DNA of 64,000 nt from Saccharibacillus sp. CPCC 101409 (GTDB lineage Bacteria; Bacillota; Bacilli; Paenibacillales; Paenibacillaceae), in assembly GCF_030518235.1 (NCBI RefSeq), contig NZ_JAULSA010000003.1, positions 62,001 to 126,000 of the forward strand, read 5' to 3'. Position numbers and translations under genes: made by a program. Positions 45,028-54,306 of the stretch are shown in pieces (positions within the stretch are counted from its first letter, which is position 1; every line of letters starts with the position of its first letter). The notes under the pieces were generated by a model. The model saw nothing but the letters and a program-made list of their open reading frames with translations. It had not been told where the DNA came from and made no database searches.

Positions 45028-45432
45028 ATGGACACACTCGGGGCGAGGAATATCAACGTGGTTACGCTGTTCGTCGAGGATTTGGAGAGCACGGTCGCTT
45101 TTTACGAAAAAGTATTCGGGCTTCGGCAGGTGTTCGGGGACGAGCACTCGGCCGTGTTCGACTTCGGGAATATGAGCATCAATCTGCTCCAAAGCTCCGA
45201 AGCGCCTGGTCTGATCGAACCGGGCAAAGTGGCGGAGCCGGGCAGCGGCTCGCGGTTCCAGTTTACGATTCGCGTCGAAGACGTCGAAGCGGTATGCGAG
45301 GAACTGCGGGAGCAGGGCGTAGAGCTGCTGAACGGACCGGTCGACCGTCCGTGGGGCGTGCGTACGGCGTGCTTCGCCGATCCGGGCGGACATGTGTGGG
45401 AAATTGCGCAGGAGCTGAGCGGACAGGGATAA
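45028..45432 (+). CDS. VOC-family (glyoxalase/bleomycin-resistance-like) protein
   Basis: A 134-aa VOC protein: NVVTLFVEDLESTVAFYEKVFGL at the start, SRFQFTIRVEDVEAVCEELREQG in the middle and WGVRTACFADPGGHVWEIAQ at the end, with Glu in VWEIAQ as candidate metal ligand. ATG 45028 follows GGAGGG. A monocistronic unit closed by a bidirectional terminator. Substrate unknown. Confidence 0.85.
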   Translation: MDTLGARNINVVTLFVEDLESTVAFYEKVFGLRQVFGDEHSAVFDFGNMSINLLQSSEAPGLIEPGKVAEPGSGSRFQFTIRVEDVEAVCEELREQGVELLNGPVDRPWGVRTACFADPGGHVWEIAQELSGQG

Positions 45433-45456
45433 GCAGTCCCCGTTCCGGCGCGCAAA

Positions 45457-45508
45457 CCAAAAAGATCTCCGGCTCCCGCGGCTAACCGCGGAAACGGAGA
45501 TCCTTTTT
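45457..45508. terminator. Bidirectional terminator between VOC gene and siderophore operon
   Basis: GATCTCC...CCGCGG pairs with CCGCGG...GGAGATC (45464-45502), with AAAAA before and TTTTT after, so it serves both convergent transcripts. Confidence 0.9.
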
Positions 45509-45549
45509 CGATGCAAGCCTGCCTATAGGCCCGGCTGCCATATGCCTGG

Positions 45550-46377
45550 TTAAAACGAAATCCCCGCGCCTGCGGCCGTCTGCGCGTGATAACGCCCTTT
45601 CGGCACGACCATGGGCGAGCCCGAAACGGGATCGGCGATCACTTCGCTGTCCAGGCCGAAGATTTCTTTGACCCGCTCGCTCGTGATGACCTCGGTCGGC
45701 GTGCCTTCCGCAATCAGCCGGCCGTCCTGCAGCGCGAAGATATGGTCGGCGTAGCGCGCGGACAGATTGATATCGTGCAGCACCATGACGATCGTCGTCC
45801 CGTGCTTGCGGTTGAGGTCGGTCAGCAGGTCGAGAATCTCGACCTGATACGTGATATCCAGAAACGTCGTCGGCTCGTCGAGGAACAGGATATCCGTCTG
45901 CTGCGCCATCGCCATGGCGATCCAGACGCGCTGGCGCTGTCCGCCCGACAATTCGTCGATGTTGTGGTTGGCGAACTCCGTGATATCCATCAGCTCCATC
46001 GCTTCGGCGACGGCTTCGTAATCTTTCTTGGACCAGCCGCCGAGCAGCGGCTGGTGCGGGAAGCGCCCGCGTCCGACCAGGTCCGCGACGGAGATGCCTT
46101 CCGGCACGATCGGGGACTGCGGCAGCAGCCCGACGATCCGGGCCAGCTGCTTGGACGGGTATTTGGCGATCGGCCTGCCGTCCAGCGTGATGCTGCCGGA
46201 AGTCGGCTTGAGCAGCCGGGCCAGCGCTTTGAGCAGCGTCGATTTGCCGCAGCCGTTCGAGCCGATAATCACGCTGATCTTATTGCCCGGCAGGCTCAGG
46301 TCCACGCCGTTGATTACGGTCTTGTGCTCGTAGCCGGCGACGACCTGCTCGGCCCGGAAAATATGGTTCGGCTTCAT
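45550..46377 (-). CDS. Siderophore ABC importer ATPase (FecE/YusV-like)
   Basis: A 275-aa ATPase: Walker A GSNGCGKST, signature LSGGQRQRVWIAMA, Walker B ILFLDEPTTFLD and H-loop VLHDINLS. It powers uptake of an iron-siderophore complex. ATG 46377 shares bases with the stop of the upstream permease gene. It is the last gene of the Fur-controlled operon running leftwards from 49605. Confidence 0.93.
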   Translation of the reverse strand: MKPNHIFRAEQVVAGYEHKTVINGVDLSLPGNKISVIIGSNGCGKSTLLKALARLLKPTSGSITLDGRPIAKYPSKQLARIVGLLPQSPIVPEGISVADLVGRGRFPHQPLLGGWSKKDYEAVAEAMELMDITEFANHNIDELSGGQRQRVWIAMAMAQQTDILFLDEPTTFLDITYQVEILDLLTDLNRKHGTTIVMVLHDINLSARYADHIFALQDGRLIAEGTPTEVITSERVKEIFGLDSEVIADPVSGSPMVVPKGRYHAQTAAGAGISF

Positions 46378-47432
46378 CACAATTCCCCTTTCTGGTTCAT
46401 TCGGATCAACAGGAAGATCAGGTAGGGCGCTCCGAGCAATCCGGTAATGACGCCGACGGGGAAACGGGTGACAAAAGCGTATTGGCCGATCAGATCGGCG
46501 GCCAGGACGAGATTGACGCCGACGAGTCCCGCCGGAATCAGGCTGTGGAAGCCGGTTCCGACCAGCCGCTTGGCGATCGGCCCGGCCAGGAACGAGACGA
46601 ACGCGATCGGACCCGTCGTGGCCGTCGCGATCGCCACCACGAACACGGCGCAGACGATCAGCGCGATTCTTGTCTTGTCGGTGCTGACGCCGAGCGAAGA
46701 AGCCGACTGCTCGCCGAGTTCCAGCACGTGCAGGTGCTTGCCGAGAACCATCAGGATCGGCGTGCAGATCAGCACGATGATAACCAGCGGCGGCAGTTCG
46801 CTCATTTTGGAGCCGTTCAGGCTGCCGGACAGCCAGCGGATCGCGGCCGGCACGTCTTTCTCCGAGCTGATGAGCAGCAGATAAGAGATTACGGCGTCGA
46901 GCATGGCCTGAATGCCGATCCCGATCAGGATCAGCCGCCCGATCGAGAAGATCCTGCCGCGCGACAGGACATAGATCACGATGACCGTCGCCAGTCCCGC
47001 CGCCACCGCGGCGGCGGACGTGAACGCCCCGCTCGCCTGCAGCACCGTCAGGCAGAACACGGCCGCGGCGCTCGAACCCGACGTGATGCCGATGACGTTC
47101 GGATTGGCGAGCGGATTGCGCAGCAGCGTCTGGAACGTATAGCCGGCGACGCCGAATGCGAAACCGGCGAACAATCCGGCCAGCATGCGCGGCAGCCGCA
47201 GCGTGCTAACGGCGAACGAGACGCCTTTGATCTTCTCGCCGGCCAGCGCGCGCACGACCTGGTCGAGCGGATAGATCGTATTACCGAGAATCAGCATCGC
47301 GCAGCAGAGACCCGCAGCAATCAAAGCCAGAATGCCGGTGACGAGCAGCCAGCGGCGCTGCCGCTCTCGCCGTCCCGCGCGGATCAGCGCGACGGAGCCG
47401 GCAAAGGGTTTGCTTTTCAATGTCAGGGTCAT
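46377..47432 (-). CDS. FecCD-family siderophore permease 2
   Basis: A 351-aa membrane protein of the FecCD family: RLPRMLAGLFAGFAFGVAGYTFQTLLRNPLANPNVIGITSG is the family signature, with TGPIAFVSFLAGPIAKRLVG (coupling region to the ATPase) and about nine to ten membrane segments. It forms a heterodimer with the permease at 47429. Starts and stops overlap by 4 bp. Confidence 0.93.
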   Translation of the reverse strand: MTLTLKSKPFAGSVALIRAGRRERQRRWLLVTGILALIAAGLCCAMLILGNTIYPLDQVVRALAGEKIKGVSFAVSTLRLPRMLAGLFAGFAFGVAGYTFQTLLRNPLANPNVIGITSGSSAAAVFCLTVLQASGAFTSAAAVAAGLATVIVIYVLSRGRIFSIGRLILIGIGIQAMLDAVISYLLLISSEKDVPAAIRWLSGSLNGSKMSELPPLVIIVLICTPILMVLGKHLHVLELGEQSASSLGVSTDKTRIALIVCAVFVVAIATATTGPIAFVSFLAGPIAKRLVGTGFHSLIPAGLVGVNLVLAADLIGQYAFVTRFPVGVITGLLGAPYLIFLLIRMNQKGEL

Positions 47433-48469
47433 AAGGAACGCCCCTTTGCCCGTATCGCGAGCACGATCAGAATCGGCGCGCCCACGAAGGCGGTCACCAC
47501 GCCTACTTCAAGTTCTCCCGGGCTGCCGATCAGCCGGCCGCACACATCCGAGACGGTCAGGATGACGGCTCCGGCGATCGCGGACATCGGAATCACGAAG
47601 CGCAGATCCGGTCCGATCATCAGCCGCACGACATGGGTCGCCAGCAGGCCGATAAAGCCGATCGGTCCGGCCAGCGCCGTCGCGGCGCCGCACAGCACGA
47701 CGCCCGCCAGCGCCGCGATCAGCCGCAGCGTGCCGGTCTTGACGCCGAGCCCTTTGGCCGCTTCGTCGCCCAGCGCCAGCGCGTTCAGCGCAGGCGAGGT
47801 CAGGAAGCCGATCGCCAGGCCGACCAGCAGAAACGGAATAAAAGTCGTAATGCTGTTCCACGTTCCCGAACCGACGCTGCCCACCTGCCAGAAGCGGAAC
47901 TGGTCCATGACGTGCGAGCGGGGGATCAGGATCGCCGTCACCAGCGAGGACAGCGCCGCGCTGGTCGCGGCTCCGGCCAGAATCAGCTTGATGGGCGTGG
48001 CTCCGCCGCGTCCGAGCGAGCCGATGCCGAACACGAACACCGCCGTAATCGCGGCTCCGGCCATCGCCAGCCAGATATATTCGTTTGCCGTAGTCATATT
48101 CAGGAAAGCCATGCCGCACACCACGAACAAGGAAGCTCCCGTATTCACGCCCAGGATGCTCGGATCGGCGATCGGATTGCGCGTGACCGCCTGCATCAGC
48201 GAGCCGGACACGCCCAGCGCTCCGCCGCAAAACAGGCTGAACACCGTGCGGGAGACCCGTTTGCGCACGATATTCGCCCCGTAGGAGTCCACCTCGGGGT
48301 GGAACAAACCGTCGACTAAATCGTGAAACGGCACTGCCCGGGAGCCGAAAGCCAGGGAAGCGAGAATACTCGCCCCCAGCAGGATCAGGCTCACGATCAG
48401 TACCGTGGAGAAATGCTTTGGGATGTGCGGACTCGGACGGTGGTCGCTCGAGACCGTAAGATGGCTCAT
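47429..48469 (-). CDS. FecCD-family siderophore permease 1
   Basis: A 346-aa FecCD permease: SLFCGGALGVSGSLMQAVTRNPIADPSILGVNTGAS signature, coupling region GPIGFIGLLATHVVRLMIG, and the long N-terminal segment before TM1 seen in this family. ATG 48469 lies 5 nt after the binding-protein stop. Partner of the following permease. Confidence 0.93.
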   Translation of the reverse strand: MSHLTVSSDHRPSPHIPKHFSTVLIVSLILLGASILASLAFGSRAVPFHDLVDGLFHPEVDSYGANIVRKRVSRTVFSLFCGGALGVSGSLMQAVTRNPIADPSILGVNTGASLFVVCGMAFLNMTTANEYIWLAMAGAAITAVFVFGIGSLGRGGATPIKLILAGAATSAALSSLVTAILIPRSHVMDQFRFWQVGSVGSGTWNSITTFIPFLLVGLAIGFLTSPALNALALGDEAAKGLGVKTGTLRLIAALAGVVLCGAATALAGPIGFIGLLATHVVRLMIGPDLRFVIPMSAIAGAVILTVSDVCGRLIGSPGELEVGVVTAFVGAPILIVLAIRAKGRSL

Positions 48470-48474
48470 CTTGT

Positions 48475-49605
48475 TTATTTAACCTTGTCGGCGGCGGCGC
48501 CGAGCAGCTTCATGTAGTCGTCGATCGTGTACGCGATCGAGAGCGGAGTCGGCGTGCCGGCCGCAACCAGCGGCGTATCGGCGGCGATGAACGCCACGGA
48601 ACCGCGTTCGATGGCCGGGATCTTGCCGAGCAGCGGATCGGCTTTGAGCGCTTCGTACAGTTTGTCGTCGCCGTAGCCGACGATAATGTCCACGTCGTTC
48701 AGCGCTTCGGCGTTCTCGGCGCTCAGTTCCAGCGAATAGCTGTCCGGATCGGTGATCTTCGACGTGATGCTTTCCGGGTAAGTCAGGCCCATTTCTTCCA
48801 GGAACGATACGCGGGTATCGACCGGCGTGTAGATGTGCAGCTTGGACAGGTCGTCGGCCGAGAAGTTAACCCAGGCGATTTTCTTGTCTTTAAGCTGCGG
48901 ATAAGCGGCGAACTTGTCGCTGACCAGCTTTTCCGTATCGGCGATCAGCTGATCGCCTTCGACTTTCAGGCCCATGCCTTCGGCGCTCAACTGAATTTGC
49001 TCGCGCCATTTGGTCGTCCACGGGGAAGTCGGATAAGCGACGACCGGAGCGATCTCGCTCAGCGTATCGTAATCTTCCTGCGTGATGCCGGAGTAAGCGG
49101 CCAGGATCACGTCGGGCTTGGCGTCGGAGATCGCTTCGAAGTCGAGGCCGTCGGTGTCCTGGAACACGTTCGGATCGGTCGCGCCGAGTTCGTCGAGTTT
49201 CTCTTTCGTCCAAGGCAGAAGGCCTTTGTCTTCGTCTTTCACGCCGAAGTTTGCGGCGGAGAAGCCGACCGGCACGACGCCGAGCGCCAGCGCCACGTCC
49301 TGGTTGCCCCATTGGATCGTCACGACGCGTTCCGGCTTTTTCTCGATTACGGCGTCGCCGAGCGCGCTTTTGATCGTGACCGGGTACTGGGTATCGTCCT
49401 GCGCGGCGGCGTCTTCGGCCGGCGCTTCTTCTTCGGCGGGTTCTTCGGCTGCCGCGTCCGGAGCCGCCGTTTCTTCTGTGACCGCCGGTTCGGTGCCGGC
49501 CGATTCGTTCGAAGCCGTTTGCGAATTGCCGCAGGCGGAGAGCACGAGCATCAGCATCATAACGAGAATTAACGAGGCGAATCCAAACTTTCTTCTGGTG
49601 TTCAT
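48475..49605 (-). CDS. Siderophore-binding lipoprotein
   Basis: A 376-aa substrate-binding lipoprotein. The signal peptide ends in lipobox LVLSAC/GNS (about residue 23). A 45-residue acidic, alanine/proline-rich linker follows (residues about 30-75), then a Peripla_BP_2 domain (RVVTIQWGNQDVALALGVVPVGF onwards). Related proteins bind hydroxamate or catechol siderophores; which one is unclear. ATG 49605 follows AAAGGGGA. First gene of the operon. Confidence 0.93.
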   Translation of the reverse strand: MNTRRKFGFASLILVMMLMLVLSACGNSQTASNESAGTEPAVTEETAAPDAAAEEPAEEEAPAEDAAAQDDTQYPVTIKSALGDAVIEKKPERVVTIQWGNQDVALALGVVPVGFSAANFGVKDEDKGLLPWTKEKLDELGATDPNVFQDTDGLDFEAISDAKPDVILAAYSGITQEDYDTLSEIAPVVAYPTSPWTTKWREQIQLSAEGMGLKVEGDQLIADTEKLVSDKFAAYPQLKDKKIAWVNFSADDLSKLHIYTPVDTRVSFLEEMGLTYPESITSKITDPDSYSLELSAENAEALNDVDIIVGYGDDKLYEALKADPLLGKIPAIERGSVAFIAADTPLVAAGTPTPLSIAYTIDDYMKLLGAAADKVK

Positions 49606-49730
49606 GAGGTCCCCTTTCAGATCAGGCTGTATTTTTGTGTTCCCTGATTGACTTTGCCGCGCCGTTCGCCCCGGGTTAAAATAGAAGGAGGAAAAAAGCG
49701 AATTGAGACTATGTAAGCATGGATATACAT

Positions 49731-49784
49731 TGATAATGATTATCAACTTCACTTACTATAGCCGCTTTCCGGAAAGAGTGTCAA
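49731..49784 (-). promoter_or_regulatory. Fur box and promoter of the siderophore operon
   Basis: TGATAATGATTATCA (49731-49745) is a perfect 7-1-7 Fur box. On the minus strand TTGACA (49784-49779), 18-bp spacer and TATAGT (49760-49755) form the promoter, and the Fur box covers the transcript start. Iron-replete Fur should shut the operon. Confidence 0.95.
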
Positions 49785-49897
49785 TAACAAATTCGCAGTC
49801 CAATCCCGAACTTTTCGGGCGATTCCGGTAATTTTGGACGTTAAAAAGCGTTTTATTTAAAATTGAATTCAGAAAATAACAGTTCGGGAGGGCAAAC

Positions 49898-50686
49898 ATG
49901 CATACACGGGAAAGTTTGATCGGTCAGCTGCAAAAGCTGGGAATCGACGAGAAAGGGACACTGCTGATCCATTCTTCGATGAAAAGCCTGGGAGCGGTCG
50001 AAGGCGGGGCGGACACGGTGCTGGATGCCTGGTCGGCGTATATGGAGGACGGATTGCTGGTGCTGCCGACGCATACCTGGTCTTCGATCAAGGCGCGGAA
50101 TCCCAAATTTTACGTGGAGGATACGCCGTGCTGCGTCGGCATCCTGCCCGAGCTGTTCCGCAAACGGCCCGGCGTTGTCCGTTCCTGGCATCCGACGCAT
50201 TCGGTAGCCGCGCTGGGCGCGGACGCCGAAGACTTTACGCGGGGCGACGAGCGCTTCGACACGCCGTGCGCGCGGGGGTCGGTCTGGGGCAGGCTGCTCG
50301 ATCGCCGGGCGACTATTCTGCTGGTCGGTGTCGATCTGCGGCGCAATACGTTTATTCACGGTGTCGAGGAGTGGGCGGATATTCCCGGCAGACTGACGGA
50401 CGGCCATGAAGACCTGATTACCGTGCTGCCGGACGGAACCGAGATTCCCGTTCCTTCGCGCCGGCACTGCGGATTGTCCTGGTCGGAGCATTTCTGGAAA
50501 GTGGACGGGGTGCTGGAGAAAGAAGGCGTGATGCGAAAAGGAACGCTGGGCGACGCGGAGGTCAGGGTGTGTGACGCGGCCGGCGTGGCGCGGGTGATTA
50601 CGACCATGCTGGAGGTGAATCCGGATTTGTTTTCGGATAATCGGGCGTTGGAACAAAGTCGGAACGGAGAAGGAAGCGGTATTTGA
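49898..50686 (+). CDS. Aminoglycoside N(3)-acetyltransferase-family protein (YokD-like)
   Basis: A 262-aa AAC(3)-family protein: LLIHSSMKSLGAVEGGADTVLDA (acetyl-CoA binding), LLVLPTHTW, and SWHPTHSVAALG with the catalytic histidine position, then CGLSWSEHFWKVDGVLEKEG. ATG 49898 follows GGGAGGG. Chromosomal relatives such as YokD are often poor resistance enzymes, so drug resistance should not be assumed. It is divergent from the siderophore operon and shares no visible regulation with it. Confidence 0.88.
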   Translation: MHTRESLIGQLQKLGIDEKGTLLIHSSMKSLGAVEGGADTVLDAWSAYMEDGLLVLPTHTWSSIKARNPKFYVEDTPCCVGILPELFRKRPGVVRSWHPTHSVAALGADAEDFTRGDERFDTPCARGSVWGRLLDRRATILLVGVDLRRNTFIHGVEEWADIPGRLTDGHEDLITVLPDGTEIPVPSRRHCGLSWSEHFWKVDGVLEKEGVMRKGTLGDAEVRVCDAAGVARVITTMLEVNPDLFSDNRALEQSRNGEGSGI

Positions 50687-51008
50687 GATAGAGGTTGAAT
50701 TCGAAGCCGAAGCCGCGATCGACGGTTCGGGCGTTCGCGCTTTAATCGCGGGCGGATTCCGCCGGGACTCCCTTCTTCGCGGCTGCCGCGTCCGGCAATG
50801 CTGCATATCGGCAGCAAATTCGGCGGTTACAGGCGATTGGGCGAGCAATCATGCGAATACGCATCATTTTTTGCGCAAACAAGCTTTTTGGCAGGCAAAT
50901 GAACGGGTTTCGTCCGAATTTGCTGCGCATACGCATCAATGACCGCGTTCCTGCTCTGCCGCGCTCAAAATGATGCGGATATGCAGCAATGCGCCGTCCC
51001 GCTTCCGG
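50687..51008. other. Intergenic region with array C
   Basis: No gene is supported between the acetyltransferase and the thiamine promoter. It contains the array at 50797-50990, and the rest shows nothing recognisable. No terminator for the acetyltransferase gene is evident. Confidence 0.6.
50797..50990. repeat. Four-palindrome array C
   Basis: Four 24-bp imperfect palindromes start at 50797, 50847, 50917 and 50967: steps 50, 70 and 50. Unit 1 is AATGCTGCATATCGGCAGCA..., unit 4 ends GATATGCAGCAAT, its reverse complement; units 2 and 3 share ATACGCATCA. Orientation is two forward then two inverted. Sequence is unrelated to families A and B but the layout is the same. Confidence 0.78.
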
Positions 51009-51192
51009 TTGCCATTTTTCCGCCAATTCGTTATGCTGAACTCAAACTTCATAAGAATGCGGGTGCTGGATGAAGTCCGGCTGAGATGGAAACCTTGTGT
51101 TTTCGGACCGTTAATCTGATCCAGGTAATGCTGGCGTAGAGAACCTCATTCGAATTGTCCAAGCCATTCGTGTATTCTCGGATGGCTTTTTT
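51009..51192 (+). promoter_or_regulatory. Promoter, TPP riboswitch and attenuator terminator
   Basis: TTGCCA (51009-51014), 17 bp, TATGCT (51032-51037). The THI-box aptamer at about 51050-51145 has GGGTGC (51061), CTGAGA (51081-51086) and the downstream core TCTGATCCAGGTAATGCTGG with GTAGAGAA. A terminator follows: AAGCCATTCG with CGGATGGCTT then TTTT (51161-51192). Thiamine pyrophosphate binding should favour termination before thiF. Confidence 0.94.
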
Positions 51193-51230
51193 GCATATCC
51201 GGATTGGGGGAAAAGGAGGTATCGCGGAAA

Positions 51231-52343
51231 GTGGAAGCTGAACGCACCAAACGCACACCGGATATACAAGGCGGGGAGGCAGCGGCGGCAAAAAACGAAG
51301 GAAGCCGCGGGGAAACGCCGGACGCGGGCGCGCCCGACGAACGGTACTCCCGGCAGACGCTGTTCGCTCCGATTGGCGCGGAAGGACAGCGCCGGCTGGC
51401 CGAACGCCGCGTCTGCATCGTCGGGATGGGCGCGCTCGGCACGGTGCTGGCGAATCATATGGTCCGCGCGGGCGTCGGAAGCGTGCGCATCGTCGACCGC
51501 GACTATGTGGAGCGCAGCAATTTGCAGCGGCAGATGCTGTACGACGAGGAAGACGCCGAACTGGCGCTGCCCAAAGTGGTCGCGGCGGAGCGCAAACTGC
51601 GGCGCATCAACTCGTCGATCTCGCTCGAAGCGGTCACGGCCGACGTTACGCCGGGCAATGCAACGGAGCTGATCGAAGGCGCGGATCTGGTGCTGGACGG
51701 GACGGACAATTTTCAAACGCGGTTTCTGCTGAACGACGTTTGCTACCGCGAAGGCATTCCGTTCGTGTACGGGGGCGCCGTCGGCTCGCGCGGCATGAGC
51801 GCGATCTTCGTGCCCGGCGCGACGCCGTGCCTGCGCTGCCTGATCCCGGCCGCCGATTCCGGCGGGGAGACGTGCGATACCGTGGGCGTGATCTCGCCTG
51901 TGGTCGATCTGGTCGCGTCGTACCAGGCGGCGGAAGCGCTGAAATTTCTGGTGGGCGACGAAGCGGCGAGAAGAGACGGGCTGGTCACGTTCGACGTGTG
52001 GAACAATTACTATCATGTGCTGAAGCTGGGCCGGCCGCGGGAAGACTGCCTGTGCTGCGGGCTGCGGCAGTATCCGGCGCTCGGGCGCGAAGAAGAAACG
52101 ACGCTGTCGCTGTGCGGCCGGGATTCGATTCAGATCGCCGGCCGCGCGCCGTTCGATCTGGAGCTGTGGGAACGGAAGCTGAGCGCCGCGCTGCCGGGTC
52201 TCAAAGCCAATCCGTACCTGCTGCGCGGCGCTCTGCCGGAAGGCGGGCGGATCGTGCTGTTCGCGGACGGGCGGGTGCTGGTGCAGGGGACGGACGATCC
52301 CGTTCGTGCGCGGACGATTTACGACCGGTATATCGGGAGTTGA
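51231..52343 (+). CDS. thiF: ThiF/MoeB-family adenylyltransferase
   Basis: A 370-aa E1-like enzyme that adenylates the C-terminus of ThiS for sulfur transfer. The nucleotide loop is CIVGMGALGTVLANHMVRAG, the arginine finger and DGTDNFQTRFLLND follow, and zinc ligands are CLRCLIP and CLCCGL. The C-terminal 90 residues are a MoeB-like extension. GTG 51231 lies 11 nt after AAAGGAGG; an upstream TTG at 51204 precedes that site. It is the first gene behind the TPP riboswitch. Confidence 0.9.
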   Translation: MEAERTKRTPDIQGGEAAAAKNEGSRGETPDAGAPDERYSRQTLFAPIGAEGQRRLAERRVCIVGMGALGTVLANHMVRAGVGSVRIVDRDYVERSNLQRQMLYDEEDAELALPKVVAAERKLRRINSSISLEAVTADVTPGNATELIEGADLVLDGTDNFQTRFLLNDVCYREGIPFVYGGAVGSRGMSAIFVPGATPCLRCLIPAADSGGETCDTVGVISPVVDLVASYQAAEALKFLVGDEAARRDGLVTFDVWNNYYHVLKLGRPREDCLCCGLRQYPALGREEETTLSLCGRDSIQIAGRAPFDLELWERKLSAALPGLKANPYLLRGALPEGGRIVLFADGRVLVQGTDDPVRARTIYDRYIGS

Positions 52344-52435
52344 AGCTTGCGGAGGGAAGCGATCCAGGACGCAGGGGAAAAAGGAATTGTGCCGGAGAAT
52401 CGGCAGTTCGACAAGCAAAAGGGGGAGCAGCTGAC

Positions 52436-53062
52436 ATGCGGGATTTTCGTTTATACGCGATTACCGGAGAGAATTTTCATCCGGGGCGCGATCTGGTCGA
52501 AGTGATGGAGCAGGCGATTATCGGGGGCGCGGATATCATTCAATTTCGCGACAAAACGGGGTCGAAGGAAGGCCGGCGGCGCAAAGCGCAGGCGCTGCGG
52601 GAGCTGACGCGCCGCTGGGATATTCCGTTTATCGTCAACGACGACGTGGACCTGGCGCTGGAAGTGGACGCCGACGGCATCCATCTGGGGCAGGGCGATC
52701 TGCCGCTCGAAGAAGCGCGGCGCCGGGTCGGGGACCGGATTATCGGCATTTCCACGCACGCGATCGAAGAAGCGCTGCTGGCGCAGGAGCAGGGAGCGGA
52801 TTATATCGGCGCCGGACCCGTTTATGCGACGCGGACCAAGGAAGACGCCGTCGATCCGGTCGGGCTGGATTATATCCGCGAAGTGTCGCGGCGGATCGAA
52901 ATTCCGTTTGTGGCGATCGGCGGCATCAAGCTGGGCAACGCGGACGAGGTGATCGAAGCGGGAGCGGCCCGGCTGTGCGCGATCAGCGAGATCGTCGGCA
53001 GCGGCGATCCGGCGGGCGTTTGCAGAAGCTTTATTCAAAAATTGGAGCGCCGGAAAGGGTGA
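52436..53062 (+). CDS. thiE: Thiamine-phosphate synthase
   Basis: A 208-aa TIM-barrel enzyme joining HMP pyrophosphate and HET phosphate to thiamine phosphate. Motifs are IIQFRDKTGS (pyrophosphate-binding arginine/lysine), IPFIVNDDVDLALEVDADGIHLGQGD and VAIGGIKLGNADEV. The first motif has FRDKTGS in place of the usual R.K. The protein is slightly closer to the ThiE/TenI family border, but TenI lacks this full set. ATG 52436 follows GGGGGAG. Confidence 0.86.
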   Translation: MRDFRLYAITGENFHPGRDLVEVMEQAIIGGADIIQFRDKTGSKEGRRRKAQALRELTRRWDIPFIVNDDVDLALEVDADGIHLGQGDLPLEEARRRVGDRIIGISTHAIEEALLAQEQGADYIGAGPVYATRTKEDAVDPVGLDYIREVSRRIEIPFVAIGGIKLGNADEVIEAGAARLCAISEIVGSGDPAGVCRSFIQKLERRKG

Positions 53063-53072
53063 ATGCGGACTT

Positions 53073-53273
53073 ATGACGGAACTGACGGTCAACGGAAGCA
53101 AAAGGGATCTGGAAGCGTCCACGATCGAGGATGTGGTCCGGCTGCTGGGGCTTGAAGGGCGTCCGGTGGTAGCGGAAGTGAACGGCGAAGTGCTGACGTC
53201 CGGGGAATGGGCGGATACGGCGGTGGAGCCGGGGATGAAGATCGAGCTGGTTCATTTTGTGGGAGGAGGCTGA
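53073..53273 (+). CDS. thiS: Sulfur carrier protein ThiS
   Basis: A 66-aa ubiquitin-like carrier ending in the required GG (FVGGG). It is adenylated by ThiF and thiocarboxylated, then gives sulfur to Thi[32 protein letters not shown] is typical. Start ATG 53073 has only a weak GGTG site. Adjacent thiG starts 5 nt after its stop. Confidence 0.93.
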   Translation: MTELTVNGSKRDLEASTIEDVVRLLGLEGRPVVAEVNGEVLTSGEWADTAVEPGMKIELVHFVGGG

Positions 53274-53278
53274 ACGGG

Positions 53279-54193
53279 ATGAGTGGACAAGATCGAAAAA
53301 GCAAAGAATACGGCGCGGGAGAAGCAGTCAAGGCGTTCACGGAAAATAAGAGAGTCCGTTCCGGAGAATCCGCTTCGGAGACGGCTTCGGCCGGCGGAGG
53401 AAATGCTGCCGCTTATGCCGGAGATACCTGGCGGATCGGCGGTCTGGAGCTGACGTCGCGCTTCTTCCTCGGCACGGGGCTGTTTCCCAATCCGTTCGTG
53501 CAGACCGAAGCGATCCGCGTCTCCGGCGCGGAGGTGCTGACCTTCGCGATCCGGCGCGTGGATCTGGAAGCGGCGGAAGACGATTCGATTCTCCAGCATA
53601 TCGAGCCGGGGGCGTTTCAATTCCTGCCGAACACCTCGGGAGCGCGGACGGCGGAAGAAGCGGTGCGCATCGCGCGGCTGGCGCGGGCGTCGGGTCTCAG
53701 CGACTGGATCAAGGTGGAGATCAGCGCCGACGAGCGGACGCTGCTGCCCGATCCGATCGAAACGCTGCGGGCGACGGAGATCCTGGTCGAAGAAGGCTTC
53801 ACGGTGCTGCCGTATATCTCGGACGACCCGGTGATCTGCCGCAGGCTGGAAGCGGCCGGAGCGGCCGCGATCATGCCGGGCGGCGCGCCGATCGGGACGG
53901 GACTTGGCATCTTGAACCCGTACCATATCGGGCTGATCGCCGAAGAAGCGAAGGTGCCGGTGATCGTAGACGCCGGGCTCGGCACGGCGAGCGACGCGGC
54001 GCTCGCGATGGAACTCGGCGCGGCGGCCGTGCTGATGAACACGCCGGTCGCCAGAGCGCAGGACCCCGTCCATATGGCGCTCGCCATGAAGCTTGCGATC
54101 GAGGCCGGACGGCTGGCCTACCTGTCGGGCCGGACGCCGAAGAAGCGGTACGCTTCGGCCAGCAGCGGCCTAGAGTCGCTGATCGTGGAATGA
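53279..54193 (+). CDS. thiG: Thiazole synthase with N-terminal extension
   Basis: A 304-aa ThiG; the enzyme core ([20 protein letters not shown] onwards) begins only at about residue 50, whereas Bacillus ThiG is 256 aa. The Schiff-base lysine is in SDWIKVEIS, with [10 protein letters not shown] and [20 protein letters not shown] as phosphate-binding loops. The extra residues are polar and low in complexity. ATG 53279 has GGAGGAGG 10 nt upstream, so the extension appears real. It forms the thiazole with ThiS sulfur and the glycine imine from ThiO. Confidence 0.92.
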   Translation: MSGQDRKSKEYGAGEAVKAFTENKRVRSGESASETASAGGGNAAAYAGDTWRIGGLELTSRFFLGTGLFPNPFVQTEAIRVSGAEVLTFAIRRVDLEAAEDDSILQHIEPGAFQFLPNTSGARTAEEAVRIARLARASGLSDWIKVEISADERTLLPDPIETLRATEILVEEGFTVLPYISDDPVICRRLEAAGAAAIMPGGAPIGTGLGILNPYHIGLIAEEAKVPVIVDAGLGTASDAALAMELGAAAVLMNTPVARAQDPVHMALAMKLAIEAGRLAYLSGRTPKKRYASASSGLESLIVE

Positions 54194-54306
54194 ACGGGCG
54201 CGGGAAACCGGCCGGCGAGGCGCTTGCGCGCGGGACTTTGCGCGGATGGAAGCAAAGTTCCATACGGCCCGAATGCCGGCCGAGCCGGGAAGGGAGCTGA
54301 TCGCGG

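Noticed and set aside
49898-50686. Aminoglycoside resistance gene
   Set aside because: The family match is clear, but chromosomal YokD-like members often give no resistance. It is reported by family only.
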